Positions 46,826-55,377 of a stretch of 59,459 nucleotides of DNA are shown piece after piece. The position numbers were made by a program, and so were the translations under genes. Location of the stretch: the NCBI RefSeq assembly GCF_001263415.1, contig NZ_LGTE01000019.1:1-59459 (forward strand). The letters run 5' to 3'. How positions within the stretch are numbered: position 1 is the first letter of the stretch; the number at the start of each line of letters is the position of its first letter. Source of the DNA: Thermincola ferriacetica. GTDB lineage: Bacteria; Bacillota; Thermincolia; Thermincolales; Thermincolaceae. The notes under the pieces are model-generated. The model made no database searches, was not told where the DNA came from, and saw only the letters and a program-made list of their open reading frames with translations.

Positions 46826-48148
46826 ATGTCTAAAGAAGCCATTGCGGCGATTCAGAAAGCCGGAGTAGTGGGAGCAGGTGGCGCCGGGTTCCCGGCTTAT
46901 AAGAAACTGGATGCGAAAGTAGATGTAGTTGTCGTCAACGGCGCTGAGTGTGAGCCTTTACTGCGGGTTGACCAGCAGTTAATGGAAAAAGAGGCCCGTT
47001 TCCTGACGGACAGCCTGTTAAAGGTTTTGGAGATAACAGGAGCTTCCAAAGGTATATTTGCTCTCAAAGCCAAGTACACGGCAGCGGTCGAGGCCCTCGA
47101 AAAAGCCATTAAAGGTTCCGGCAAAATTGAATTAAAGCTGTTAGGGGATTTTTACCCGGCAGGAGACGAGCAGGTTTTGCTCTATGAAGCTACGGGGAGG
47201 ATAGTACCTGAGGGTGGCATTCCAGTGCACGTGGGAGCAGTTGTTACCAATGTGGAAACCTTGTTAAATGTCGGACATGCTTTGGCCGGCAAACCTGTAA
47301 CGGAGAAATATGTTACTGTTACAGGCGCCGTGGAGAAGCCCCTGACGGTGAAGGTGCCTGTTGGTATCAGTGTACGGGAATTAGTTGAAACAGCTAATCC
47401 TGTGCCGGAAAAGTACAAGGTGATTGAGGGCGGTCCTATGATGGGCACCGTCCTGGAGAACCCAGACAAACCGGTGACAAAAATCACCAAAGGTTTGATT
47501 GTACTGCCGGAAAACCACTCACTACTTGCCAGAAAAGAAATAACCATGACCCATACTCTAAACCGGGCCAGGTCCGTTTGCTGCCAGTGCAACAAATGCA
47601 CGGAAATTTGCCCCAGATACCTCTTAGGCCACAGGATGAAACCCCACCGGGTCATGCGGGCCGTGGGACAGGGTATCGGTGGTCTGGCCGGTGATTTGGC
47701 CATGGCATTCCTTTGCTGCCAGTGCGGGGCCTGTGAGATTTACGGTTGTGATATGGGCCTGGCGCCTAACCGAATAAACGCGGAACTGAAGAAGCAGTTG
47801 CAGGCGGCAGGACTTAAGAATCCTTACAGTAACGCCACACTGCAGGCTAATGCTGACCGGGAAATGAAGAAAATTCCTGTAAAAAGGCTGATAATAAGGT
47901 TAAATTTGGAATCCTATAACCTGCCGGCTCCTCTTAGCCCGAAAAGCTTCAGTACAAATAGGGTGACCCTTCCGCTGTCACAGCATATTGGCGCTCCCGC
48001 CAAACCGGTAGTAAGGCCCGGTGATTCGGTCAAATGCGGAGACCTGATAGCTGAAGCCCCGGAAGGCGCTTTGAGTGTTCCCCTTCATGCAAGTATAAAT
48101 GGCCGGGTAGCCATGGTCACAGAAAAAGAAATTGTAATAGAGAACTAA
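46826..48148 (+). CDS. pduS: cobalamin reductase PduS (RnfC-like)
   Basis: 440 residues. GAGGAGFPAYKKLDAKVDVV is the RnfC/PduS N-terminal FMN/NADH part, a SLBB domain sits in the middle, and two iron-sulfur sites follow (CCQCNKCTEICPRYLLGH and CCQCGACEIYGC). Reduces cob(II)alamin for PduO and may move electrons across the shell through PduT. Confidence 0.95.
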   Translation: MSKEAIAAIQKAGVVGAGGAGFPAYKKLDAKVDVVVVNGAECEPLLRVDQQLMEKEARFLTDSLLKVLEITGASKGIFALKAKYTAAVEALEKAIKGSGKIELKLLGDFYPAGDEQVLLYEATGRIVPEGGIPVHVGAVVTNVETLLNVGHALAGKPVTEKYVTVTGAVEKPLTVKVPVGISVRELVETANPVPEKYKVIEGGPMMGTVLENPDKPVTKITKGLIVLPENHSLLARKEITMTHTLNRARSVCCQCNKCTEICPRYLLGHRMKPHRVMRAVGQGIGGLAGDLAMAFLCCQCGACEIYGCDMGLAPNRINAELKKQLQAAGLKNPYSNATLQANADREMKKIPVKRLIIRLNLESYNLPAPLSPKSFSTNRVTLPLSQHIGAPAKPVVRPGDSVKCGDLIAEAPEGALSVPLHASINGRVAMVTEKEIVIEN

Positions 48149-48161
48149 AGGAGGTGGAACA

Positions 48162-48710
48162 ATGAAAGCGGCAATAGGTTTACTGGAAATGAAGAGCATT
48201 GCCCGGGGTATTACTGCCGCCGATGAGATGGTAAAGGCGGCTGACGTTAAATTACTGCAGGCCATGCCTGTCTGTCCGGGTAAGTTTATAGCCCTGGTGG
48301 CAGGAGATGTGGGAGCTGTACAGAGCTCTATAAAAGCAGGGATGGCCCGTGCCGCTGACCAGGTGATAGATACCCTGATTTTGCCCAATGTACACAGGTC
48401 AGTTTTCCCCGCCTTATCGGGAACCAACGCCATTGAGAAGATTCGGTCCCTTGGCATTGTGGAGACTTATTCGGTCGCTTCAGCCATTACCGCCGCTGAC
48501 GTTGCCGCCAAAGCAGCCAGTGTGGATTTGCTGGAAGTGAGGCTGGCCCGGGGGCTGGGAGGCAAGAGTTTTTTTCTCCTGAGCGGAGAAGTAAGCGCTA
48601 TAAAGTCAAGTATCAATGCAGCGGTGCAAAAGCTGCGGGAGGACGGGTTTTATGCCGGAGCGGAATTTATTGCGGCGCCGCATAAAGATCTGCTCGCCGC
48701 ATTAAATTAA
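48162..48710 (+). CDS. pduT: shell trimer protein PduT (Fe-S carrying)
   Basis: 182 residues, two BMC domains in tandem (IGLLEMKSIARGITAADEMV; SLGIVETYSVASAITAADVA). Cys38 in MPVCPGKF matches the position that holds a central 4Fe-4S cluster in the trimer pore of known PduT. Adjacent to pduS, its expected electron partner. AAAGGAGG before ATG 48162. Confidence 0.94.
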   Translation: MKAAIGLLEMKSIARGITAADEMVKAADVKLLQAMPVCPGKFIALVAGDVGAVQSSIKAGMARAADQVIDTLILPNVHRSVFPALSGTNAIEKIRSLGIVETYSVASAITAADVAAKAASVDLLEVRLARGLGGKSFFLLSGEVSAIKSSINAAVQKLREDGFYAGAEFIAAPHKDLLAALN

Positions 48711-48751
48711 ATTCATTTTATCAAATTCAAAAAGTTAAGGAGGTAATTCAA

Positions 48752-49852
48752 ATGGCTCAGAAAATCATGATTTCTCCAGGTCGTTATGTACAGGGTGAGG
48801 GTGCTATCAGGCAGATCGGTGAACAAGTGAAAAGCCTTGGTAAATTTGCTCTGGTTATAGGGGACAAGATTGCCCTGCCCCTCACTAGGGAAGATGTCCA
48901 GAAAAGCCTGCAGGACAATGGGATCAATTTTAAGTTCGAAGAGTTCGGCGGCGAGTGCTCAATGCAGGAAATCAACCGCCTAAAGGCCATTGGTGAAGAG
49001 GTAAAAGCAGATGTAATAATTGGCATCGGTGGAGGAAAAACCCTCGACACTGCCAAGGCAGTGGCTTACTACATGAACCTCCCTGTGGTGATCGTCCCGA
49101 CCATTGCCTCCACTGACGCTCCCTGCAGCGCTCTGTCGGTAATTTATACTCCCGAGGGGATATTTGAGAGTTACCTGATTTTACCCGCTAACCCCAATTT
49201 GGTACTGGTTGATACCGGCATAGTGGCTAAGGCGCCTGTACGCCTCCTGGTTGCCGGAATGGGTGATGCCCTGGCTACCTGGTTTGAAGCTGACGCCTGT
49301 GCCAAGGCTGCGGCCAAAAATATGCCCGGTGGTGCTGCTACCCAGTCGGCCCTTGCCCTGGCCAGGTTATGCTACCAGTTGTTAATTGATTATGGTTACA
49401 GGGCCAAGTTGGCAGTAGAAAAGGGTGTGGCTACTGAAGATGTTGAAAAAGTGGTCGAGGCCAATACCCTGTTAAGCGGCCTTGGTTTTGAAAGCGGCGG
49501 CCTGGCCGCAGCCCACGCCGTACACAACGGCCTTACCGCGCTGGAAGAAACTCATCATTATTTCCATGGTGAGAAGGTTGCTTTTGGAACCCTGGTGCAA
49601 ATGATTATGGAAAACCGCAGCAATGAGGAATTGCATGAGGTTCTGGAGTTCTGCGTTTCTGTGGGACTGCCTGTAACATTAAGACAAATTGGTGTAACGG
49701 AAGTTACTCCCGAGAAAATCAGGAAAGTTGCTGAAATGTCCTGTGCAGAGGGGGAAACAATCTATAACATGCCGTTCCCCGTAACTCCTGATTTGGTATA
49801 CAACGCCATTTTAGCGGCCGATGCCATTGGCGAAGCTTTTCTGGCTGAATAA
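48752..49852 (+). CDS. gldA: glycerol dehydrogenase (GldA/DhaD type)
   Basis: 366 residues of the iron-containing alcohol dehydrogenase family, GldA branch: PGRYVQGEGAIRQIG, IIGIGGGKTLDTAKAVAYYM, PTIASTDAPCSALSVIYTPE, and metal-binding His in GLAAAHAVHNGL and ETHHYFHGEKVAFGT. Oxidises glycerol to dihydroxyacetone with NAD+, or could work in reverse on a hydroxy-aldehyde. It takes the place normally held by the alcohol dehydrogenase pduQ. No encapsulation peptide is visible. Confidence 0.93.
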   Translation: MAQKIMISPGRYVQGEGAIRQIGEQVKSLGKFALVIGDKIALPLTREDVQKSLQDNGINFKFEEFGGECSMQEINRLKAIGEEVKADVIIGIGGGKTLDTAKAVAYYMNLPVVIVPTIASTDAPCSALSVIYTPEGIFESYLILPANPNLVLVDTGIVAKAPVRLLVAGMGDALATWFEADACAKAAAKNMPGGAATQSALALARLCYQLLIDYGYRAKLAVEKGVATEDVEKVVEANTLLSGLGFESGGLAAAHAVHNGLTALEETHHYFHGEKVAFGTLVQMIMENRSNEELHEVLEFCVSVGLPVTLRQIGVTEVTPEKIRKVAEMSCAEGETIYNMPFPVTPDLVYNAILAADAIGEAFLAE

Positions 49853-49883
49853 TCTTACTGAAAATATTGTTGCATACATTACT

Positions 49884-49916
49884 GAAGCTTCCGGGTTTGC
49901 CCGGAAGCTTCTTTCT
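49884..49916 (+). terminator. strong Rho-independent terminator closing the microcompartment operon
   Basis: Perfect 12-bp stem GAAGCTTCCGGG (49884-49895), loop TTTG, CCCGGAAGCTTC (49900-49911), then TTTCT. Confidence 0.85.
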
Positions 49917-49940
49917 AAAAAAACAAAGGGTTGGTTTAAA

Positions 49941-50291
49941 TTGAAACTATTGAGCCAGATTGCCATTATTTTAATTATTTCTTATATCGGAGATACAGTT
50001 AGCAAGTTGCTTTCTCTTCCCATACCGGGGAATGTGCTGGGAATGGCCATTCTCCTGGCCTGCCTTGGTGCGGGAGTCATTAAAGTGGAAATGGTAGACC
50101 GAGTAAGTAAGTTAATGTTGGATAACTTAAGCTTTTTTTTCATTCCGGTCACTGTCGGCCTGATAACTTTAATGGATTTGCTGCATGGCAAATGGCTGGC
50201 AATTGTAATTATATGTTTGTTTTCTACCGTCGTTACTATGGTCTCCACAGGTCTTACTGTCCAGTTATTAGGGAGGAAACTAAATAAATGA
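49941..50291 (+). CDS. lrgA: LrgA/CidA-family membrane protein
   Basis: About 116 residues, four membrane helices: LPIPGNVLGMAILLACLGAG, then VEMVDRVSKLMLDNLSFFFI and PVTVGLITLMDLL. TTG 49941 is the most likely start (AAAGGG 10 bases upstream). Pairs with lrgB; homologous pairs act as holin-like regulators or as pyruvate/short-acid transporters (PftAB). Confidence 0.85.
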   Translation: MKLLSQIAIILIISYIGDTVSKLLSLPIPGNVLGMAILLACLGAGVIKVEMVDRVSKLMLDNLSFFFIPVTVGLITLMDLLHGKWLAIVIICLFSTVVTMVSTGLTVQLLGRKLNK

Positions 50292-50977
50292 CTGCACTGT
50301 TAAATTCACCGTTATTTGGTATTGGCATTTCAGTATTGGCCTTTCAATGCGCCCTGATTATATACCGGAGATTCAGGATTGCTCTTTGCAATCCATTGCT
50401 GGTTAGTGTAATTATCATTACGGTTTTCCTTTCGATATTCCATATTTCTTTTGCAACTTATAATAAGGGAGGTCGTTTTATCTCATATTTTCTAGGTCCC
50501 ACTACCGTTATTTTAGCCGTTCCGCTGTATCAGCAATTATCCCTCCTGAAGGATCACTTTATTCCCATAATTGTGGGCATAACTGTCGGCAGCGTCGTCA
50601 GTATAACAAGCGTATTTTTTTTGACTAAGTTATTCGGCATTACAGGAGATTTAGCTGTTTCCTTGCTGCCCAAATCGATAACTACCCCTATTGGTATTGA
50701 AGTCGCCAAGCAAATCGGCGGCATTCCTTCCGTCACGGCGGGGGCGATAATAGTTACCGGTATGATAGGCGCTGTTATAGGGCCGTTGATTTGTAAGTTA
50801 TTTGGTATCAGGGATGAAGTTGCCGTGGGGATAGCTATGGGTACTTCTGCTCATGCAATTGGAACCACAAAGGCCATTGAACTTGGGCCGGTCCAGGGGG
50901 CTATGAGCGGCCTGGCCATAGGTTTGGCGGGGTTTATTACAGTAATTTTAGTTCCTTTTTTACTAAAGATACTTTAA
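50288..50977 (+). CDS. lrgB: LrgB/CidB-family membrane protein
   Basis: 229 residues, 6-7 hydrophobic helices. FLGPTTVILAVPLYQQL, LLPKSITTPIGIEVAKQIGG and GTSAHAIGTTKAIELGP are the family marks. Starts in a 4-base ATGA overlap with lrgA. Possible role in moving an acid product of the microcompartment pathway is inferred from position only. Confidence 0.9.
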   Translation: MTALLNSPLFGIGISVLAFQCALIIYRRFRIALCNPLLVSVIIITVFLSIFHISFATYNKGGRFISYFLGPTTVILAVPLYQQLSLLKDHFIPIIVGITVGSVVSITSVFFLTKLFGITGDLAVSLLPKSITTPIGIEVAKQIGGIPSVTAGAIIVTGMIGAVIGPLICKLFGIRDEVAVGIAMGTSAHAIGTTKAIELGPVQGAMSGLAIGLAGFITVILVPFLLKIL

Positions 50978-51044
50978 AAATTATCTGTTGGCCCCATTAT
51001 CGGTTAATTAAAGCTTATGTCCGGTTAAACCGTTTTGCCCCGGG

Positions 51045-51073
51045 TTGATAGCCTTTACTCCTTTTGTTATACT
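51045..51073 (+). promoter_or_regulatory. promoter of the Crp/Fnr-family gene
   Basis: TTGATA (51045-51050), 17-base spacer, TATACT (51068-51073), about 70 bases before the start codon. Confidence 0.5.
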
Positions 51074-51141
51074 TTACTTAACATGTTTTTCTTGCAGTTT
51101 GAAGTAAAGATTAATAAATTGCAGGAACGGTTGGTGAGTAT

Positions 51142-51837
51142 ATGCCTCGTCATCTCCTTTGTTTAAGGGAATTACCGCTATTTCAAGGGCTAAGTGACAC
51201 CGATTTTTACAGTATTTGCCCGGGGGTGATAAACAGGTCAGTTGCTAAAGGGCAGTTCTTGTTCAGGCAAGGAGAAGACCACCGTACTGTCTATTTAATA
51301 AAATCTGGGAAATTTAAACTTATTCAAAATACAGAGGATGGAAGGGAAATAATTATTTCTATCGTCGGTCCTGGGGAAGTGCTGGGGGAAACAGCTTTAT
51401 TTCAGGATCACGAGTTGCATTTTAGCGCAGTTGCTTTAGAAAATGCACGATTGTGCGGTTTTAGTAGACAGGATTTGGAAATGGTCATTCAACGCAATCC
51501 TGGTTTTGCCGTAAAGATAATAAGTCACTTGGCTCGCAAATTGAATACAATTATGCAGCAAGTTAGTGAGACTTCAGGGGTATCTGTTAAAGAAAAGCTG
51601 CTAAGGTTGTTAATTCGGCTGGCCAACGAATATGGGAAAGTGGCATCCGATATGACAATAATTGAGTTAAATATAACGCAGCAGGAAATGGGCAACTTAA
51701 TTGGAGCTTCCCGCGTCAAGGTGTCCCAGGTTTTATCAGGGTTAAGGGACGCGGGAATTGTCAGCAAACATGGTAAATATTATACAATAAAAACAGATTT
51801 TTGTCTTAAAAATGCCGTTTTTTCTGAAAAACAATAG
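51142..51837 (+). CDS. Crp/Fnr-family transcription regulator
   Basis: 231 residues. An N-terminal cyclic-nucleotide-binding-like domain (LFRQGEDHRTVYLIKSGKFK; GPGEVLGETALFQDHE) and a C-terminal winged helix (ITQQEMGNLIGASRVKVSQV). There is no N-terminal Cys cluster as in Fnr, so oxygen sensing by Fe-S is unlikely. Transcribed alone from its own promoter and ended by a terminator. Ligand unknown. Confidence 0.93.
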   Translation: MPRHLLCLRELPLFQGLSDTDFYSICPGVINRSVAKGQFLFRQGEDHRTVYLIKSGKFKLIQNTEDGREIIISIVGPGEVLGETALFQDHELHFSAVALENARLCGFSRQDLEMVIQRNPGFAVKIISHLARKLNTIMQQVSETSGVSVKEKLLRLLIRLANEYGKVASDMTIIELNITQQEMGNLIGASRVKVSQVLSGLRDAGIVSKHGKYYTIKTDFCLKNAVFSEKQ

Positions 51838-51854
51838 TTGGCTTAATTAGTGTT

Positions 51855-51878
51855 AACCTCCTTTTGGAGGTTTTTTTT
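51855..51878 (+). terminator. Rho-independent terminator
   Basis: AACCTCC (51855-51861), loop of 4, GGAGGTT (51866-51872), run of T to 51878. Confidence 0.85.
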
Positions 51879-52014
51879 TAAATGTTAAGGAATTTACAGC
51901 GATGATAGTGTTAAAGGGTTAATATGTAAAGGAGGAGGTGATAAAAGTAGTATTGGGTTTAATATCAGGCAGAGTTAATTAGTTAAATAGAGAAAAGTCT
52001 TGGAGGTGCTTGAC

Positions 52015-52401
52015 GTGGGTAAGTTAACGGCTGAAATGAAAAAATTTATTGAGGACGTTAAATTATGTGTTGCTGCCACGGCTGACAGCAACGGGATGCC
52101 TAATGCATCATTCAAAGGAACGATTCAGGTTCTGGACGACGAAAATTTAGTTTTTGCTGACATTTTTTCAGCCAAAACCAGAAAAAACTTACAGGAAAAT
52201 AATAAAATATGTATCGTCGTGGCAGACCACAAGAAAATGGTCGGGTACCAGTTTAAAGGGGAAGCTGAACTCCTGGATCAGGGTGAACTCTACGATAAGG
52301 TTTGTTCTGCGGTGGAAGGGTTAAATTTAAATCTTCCAAAACCTACATATGTGGTAAAAATAAAAGTAACTGAGATTTACCCTGCGCCTGCAGCCAGTTA
52401 A
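52015..52401 (+). CDS. pyridoxamine 5'-phosphate oxidase-like protein
   Basis: About 128 residues of the split-barrel FMN-binding family: LCVAATADSNGMPNASFKGT, then FADIFSAKTRKNLQENNKIC. Small members bind FMN or F420; substrate unknown. GTG 52015 follows GGAGGTG by 6-7 bases. Ends head-on against a minus-strand pseudogene, its stop overlapping that gene's stop. Confidence 0.85.
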   Translation: MGKLTAEMKKFIEDVKLCVAATADSNGMPNASFKGTIQVLDDENLVFADIFSAKTRKNLQENNKICIVVADHKKMVGYQFKGEAELLDQGELYDKVCSAVEGLNLNLPKPTYVVKIKVTEIYPAPAAS

Positions 52402-52735
52402 TGGGGTAAATGACGGCTTACATTGACCGGTATCGCCGCATCTCCGACTACCACCCAGGCCATGATCCACTATTTTTGGCATACCTTTGTAGCCGCCTTC
52501 CGGAATTAGATGGGCCATATATTCTTTAGGCTCAGTTCTCTCGACCAGGGGTTTGACCGAAGGGTGTTTTTTCAGGGCCTCCAATAGTTCGTTCTGGTTG
52601 ATGTGGCGGTCTATCAGGGAAGAAACCAGGGCGCCAACGCCGATTGATTACCGGTGCCAGATCTTCGGGCGGAACGTGTTTTTGCAGTTCCGCCTGTTGA
52701 ATAAGTAGACGAAAAAGCAAACGGATAAATTAATG
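52398..52735 (-). pseudogene. FixC-like FAD oxidoreductase C-terminal remnant
   Basis: On the minus strand the order is that of a FixC/ETF-quinone oxidoreductase: GVGALVSSLIDRHINQNELL, EALKKHPSVKPL, then AHLIPEGGYKGMPKIVDHG, and, after a frameshift near 52460, VVVGDAAIPVNV. An earlier frame break near 52640 also exists. The N-terminal FAD domain and the FixABX partners are missing, so the gene is dead. Confidence 0.65.
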
Positions 52736-52896
52736 AACCGAAACAACGGGTGATAAACCAAATAGCAAGAAAAATAGCGCTAGTTCGCAAAAAAATGGGA
52801 TTGCTTCGCAAGCTTGTTCATTGCTAAACGCTTCAAAACATGTTATAACATAATAAGTTAGGATTATCGTTGTTGTAACAGTTGGAGGCGAGCCAG

Positions 52897-53676
52897 TTGA
52901 ATGTTCTTGCAGATTTACATACCCATACCAATTTCTCGGCAGATGGAAAAGACCATATGGCAGATATGTGCCGGGCGGCTATCAGTAAAGGACTAAGCTA
53001 TATTTGTTTTACTGATCACATTGATAACAACCCGAGTGATAATGGGTATAAATATTTCAATTACGCGAAGTATTCTGAGACTATAGAACGCATGCGGGAA
53101 GAGTTCGGGGACAAAATCCAGGTTCTCAAAGGGATAGAGTTTGCCGAACCCCATTTATATCCCAGGGAATTTGAAGATGTTTTAAAAAAAGATTTTGATA
53201 TTGTAATGGTTGGCATACACTATCTGGGTGAAACTTATGTCGGAGATAAAGTTATATCAGGAAACTATTCCAAGCAGCAGATATTTCGTGAATACTACAG
53301 AGAAGTACTTAAAGCCGTAAAATTTGGCGGGTTTGATGTACTGGCCCATTTCGACCTGCCTAAAAGATACTTTAAAGGATCCTATTCAGAAAAAGAAATG
53401 ACCCTTGAAATCGTGCAGGAAATGGTAAATAAGGGAATTGTCCTGGAAATAAACACTTCGCCTTTAAGAAGGGGTTTTACGGAATGCACACCTGATTCGG
53501 AAATACTTAAACAATATATTGAAGCCGGCGGAACAAAAGTTACCACCGGTTCCGACGCCCATTCATGCGGAGATATTGCGGCAGACTTTGATTATGCACA
53601 TAAGCTGATAAAAGATTTTCAGGGGATTCCCGGGATATTTAGAGGGCGCCGTTTTATTCCCATTGATTCTTTGTAA
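52897..53676 (+). CDS. PHP-domain phosphatase, histidinol-phosphatase family
   Basis: About 259 residues. Metal-binding PHP motifs: DLHTHTNFSADGKDHM, CFTDHIDNNPSD, IVMVGIHYL, VLAHFDLPKRY, and TTGSDAHSCGDIAADF. HisK-type histidinol phosphatases share this order, but with no his genes nearby the substrate is open. TTG 52897 is 8 bases after GGAGG; the earlier in-frame TTG 52882 overlaps that site. Confidence 0.88.
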   Translation: MNVLADLHTHTNFSADGKDHMADMCRAAISKGLSYICFTDHIDNNPSDNGYKYFNYAKYSETIERMREEFGDKIQVLKGIEFAEPHLYPREFEDVLKKDFDIVMVGIHYLGETYVGDKVISGNYSKQQIFREYYREVLKAVKFGGFDVLAHFDLPKRYFKGSYSEKEMTLEIVQEMVNKGIVLEINTSPLRRGFTECTPDSEILKQYIEAGGTKVTTGSDAHSCGDIAADFDYAHKLIKDFQGIPGIFRGRRFIPIDSL

Positions 53677-53705
53677 ATGTTGACAAAGGTTATTTCAAAA
53701 AATTC

Positions 53706-53743
53706 GGGGAGGTTAAATGTTGCAACAATCATTTAACCTCCCC
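53706..53743 (+). terminator. perfect 14-bp inverted repeat after the PHP gene
   Basis: GGGGAGGTTAAATG (53706-53719) and CATTTAACCTCCCC (53730-53743) with a 10-base loop, but only a short T-run afterwards. Probably a terminator or mRNA 3'-end stabiliser. Confidence 0.6.
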
Positions 53744-53853
53744 TTGTCGCGTTATGCAATTTGTCTTCAATCTGGGAGGACAGAAAAGGTATAACGGGCA
53801 CACTGACAGGGAATGATTATTAAAATTTAATGGGTAATATTGGTTTTGAATAT

Positions 53854-53882
53854 TTGACAAGAAATAGAAATAGGATTATAAT
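53854..53882 (+). promoter_or_regulatory. consensus sigma-A promoter of the mrp operon
   Basis: TTGACA (53854-53859), exactly 17 bases, TATAAT (53877-53882): a full match to the consensus. A 12-bp palindrome follows at the transcription start. Confidence 0.85.
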
Positions 53883-53889
53883 AATAAAT

Positions 53890-53901
53890 GGGCATATGCC
53901 C
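53890..53901 (+). promoter_or_regulatory. palindromic operator candidate over the mrp start site
   Basis: GGGCATATGCCC is a perfect 12-bp palindrome 8-19 bases after the -10 box, overlapping the expected transcription start. This is the place where a dimeric repressor would block a consensus promoter. Confidence 0.5.
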
Positions 53902-53928
53902 GTAATAACCTGAAGGAGGAACGCTATA

Positions 53929-54774
53929 ATGTCCAGTGCTTGCAGTACCTGTAGTCAAAAGGAAGGATGCAGTGGAGAAAGTTGTCCCGGCATGCCTGAA
54001 AACAAACATAATATCCGCAACGTCATTGCCGTTATGAGTGGGAAAGGCGGTGTCGGTAAAAGCTCTGTTACGGCTATGCTGGCGGTAGCTTTAAGGAATG
54101 AGGGTTTTAAGGTGGGTATCATGGATGCTGACGTTACCGGCCCCAGTATACCCAGGCTTTTTGGTTTACACGGTAGGCTGAAAAATGGAGAAAAGGGCAT
54201 TCAGCCGGCTAAGACTAGATCAGGAATCGAAGTTATTTCCCTGAACCTTCTTCTTCCCAACGAAGATGAACCTGTAATCTGGCGAGGACCCGTTATTTCA
54301 GGGGTGGTGAAACAGTTTTGGACAGATGTTGAGTGGGGCGAACTTGATTACATGTTGGTGGACCTTCCACCTGGGACCGGTGACGTTCCTTTGACTGTTA
54401 TGCAGACACTGCCCCTAAACGGAATTATAGTTGTTACAACGCCGCAAAGCTTGGTGACCATGATTGTCAAAAAAGCTATTCACATGGCTGACCGGATGCA
54501 CATTCCTGTCATTGGATTGGTGGAAAATTATACTTATGTTCACTGTCCGGACTGTGACAAACGGATTGAATTATTTGGCCACGATAATACTGAGGAAGCA
54601 ACGGGGAAGATGGGTGTACCCTTATTAGGTCAGTTACCTTTGGATCCAGAGTTTGCTGCGTATTCTGACCGAGGTGAAATTGAAAACTACTTTGAGGAAA
54701 AAACAGACGTGAATGAAACCGTTGCTAATGTGGCACGGTTAATCAGCAAAAAATATAGAGATGAAGTTCAATAA
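53929..54774 (+). CDS. Mrp/NBP35-type P-loop iron-sulfur carrier ATPase
   Basis: 281 residues. A Cys-rich N-terminus (residues 1-25, CSTCSQKEGCSGESC) precedes the deviant Walker A of ParA/Mrp proteins (VMSGKGGVGKSS), DADVTGPSIPRLFG, and a YTYVHCPDCDKR CxxC near residue 205 for cluster binding between subunits. Family role: Fe-S cluster assembly or transfer in the cytoplasm. The extra N-terminal cysteines resemble the eukaryotic NBP35 layout. Linked to the next gene, 31 bases on. Confidence 0.93.
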   Translation: MSSACSTCSQKEGCSGESCPGMPENKHNIRNVIAVMSGKGGVGKSSVTAMLAVALRNEGFKVGIMDADVTGPSIPRLFGLHGRLKNGEKGIQPAKTRSGIEVISLNLLLPNEDEPVIWRGPVISGVVKQFWTDVEWGELDYMLVDLPPGTGDVPLTVMQTLPLNGIIVVTTPQSLVTMIVKKAIHMADRMHIPVIGLVENYTYVHCPDCDKRIELFGHDNTEEATGKMGVPLLGQLPLDPEFAAYSDRGEIENYFEEKTDVNETVANVARLISKKYRDEVQ

Positions 54775-54805
54775 TATATAAAAAATTAATTGGAGGGATT
54801 TTTTA

Positions 54806-55195
54806 ATGAAGGTTGCCATTCCGAATAACGACGGCGAGGTCAACCAGCATTTTGGCCGAAGCACCGGTTTTGCCATTGTGGAAATTAACAGCGAGAACCG
54901 AATTGTGGACATTGAGGAAATTTCAGCAGAAGGGCTTCAACACAGGCATGAAGGATTGGCCGGTTTATTGAAAAATAAGGGGGTAGAGGTGGTAATAGTC
55001 GGAGGGATTGGGCCAGGCGCCCTGGAAGCCCTTGAATCCCAAGGCTTTAAAGTCCTTTTTGGCGCCTCCGGTCCAATTAAAGAAGTAGCTGAAGCCTTTG
55101 CACGGGGACAATTTATATCGAGAAGAACGGTCTGCAATCACCATGGAGAACACCACCATCATCATGAACATCACCCTGGCAATTGTGCTCACTAA
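54806..55195 (+). CDS. NifX/NifB-C-terminal-like protein with a His-rich tail
   Basis: 129 residues. The first ~105 form the dinitrogenase-cofactor-biosynthesis (NifX/NafY-like) domain: VAIPNNDGEVNQHFGRSTGF and VVIVGGIGPGALEALESQGF. The last 20 are His-rich (HHHHHEHHP), ending in Asn-Cys-Ala-His, likely a metal-binding tail. Such proteins often accompany Mrp ATPases outside nitrogen fixers. GGAGGG before ATG 54806. Confidence 0.9.
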   Translation: MKVAIPNNDGEVNQHFGRSTGFAIVEINSENRIVDIEEISAEGLQHRHEGLAGLLKNKGVEVVIVGGIGPGALEALESQGFKVLFGASGPIKEVAEAFARGQFISRRTVCNHHGEHHHHHEHHPGNCAH

Positions 55196-55244
55196 AAGTT
55201 ACAAGTCTTTCATATGAAAAAATTACAGGTCATTTTCAGCAAGG

Positions 55245-55272
55245 CCGCAGGTAACAGCCTGCGGTTTTATTT
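55245..55272 (+). terminator. Rho-independent terminator of the mrp operon
   Basis: CCGCAGG (55245-55251), loop of 6, CCTGCGG (55258-55264), then TTTTATTT. Confidence 0.85.
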
Positions 55273-55377
55273 GTTTAACAGGTACTGGAAACCATTCCAA
55301 TAATTAATATTGAAATATTTCGTCAAATGATACATAATTAATCTGTTTGGGAATTGTCGAAAAACAGGGGTGGTACT

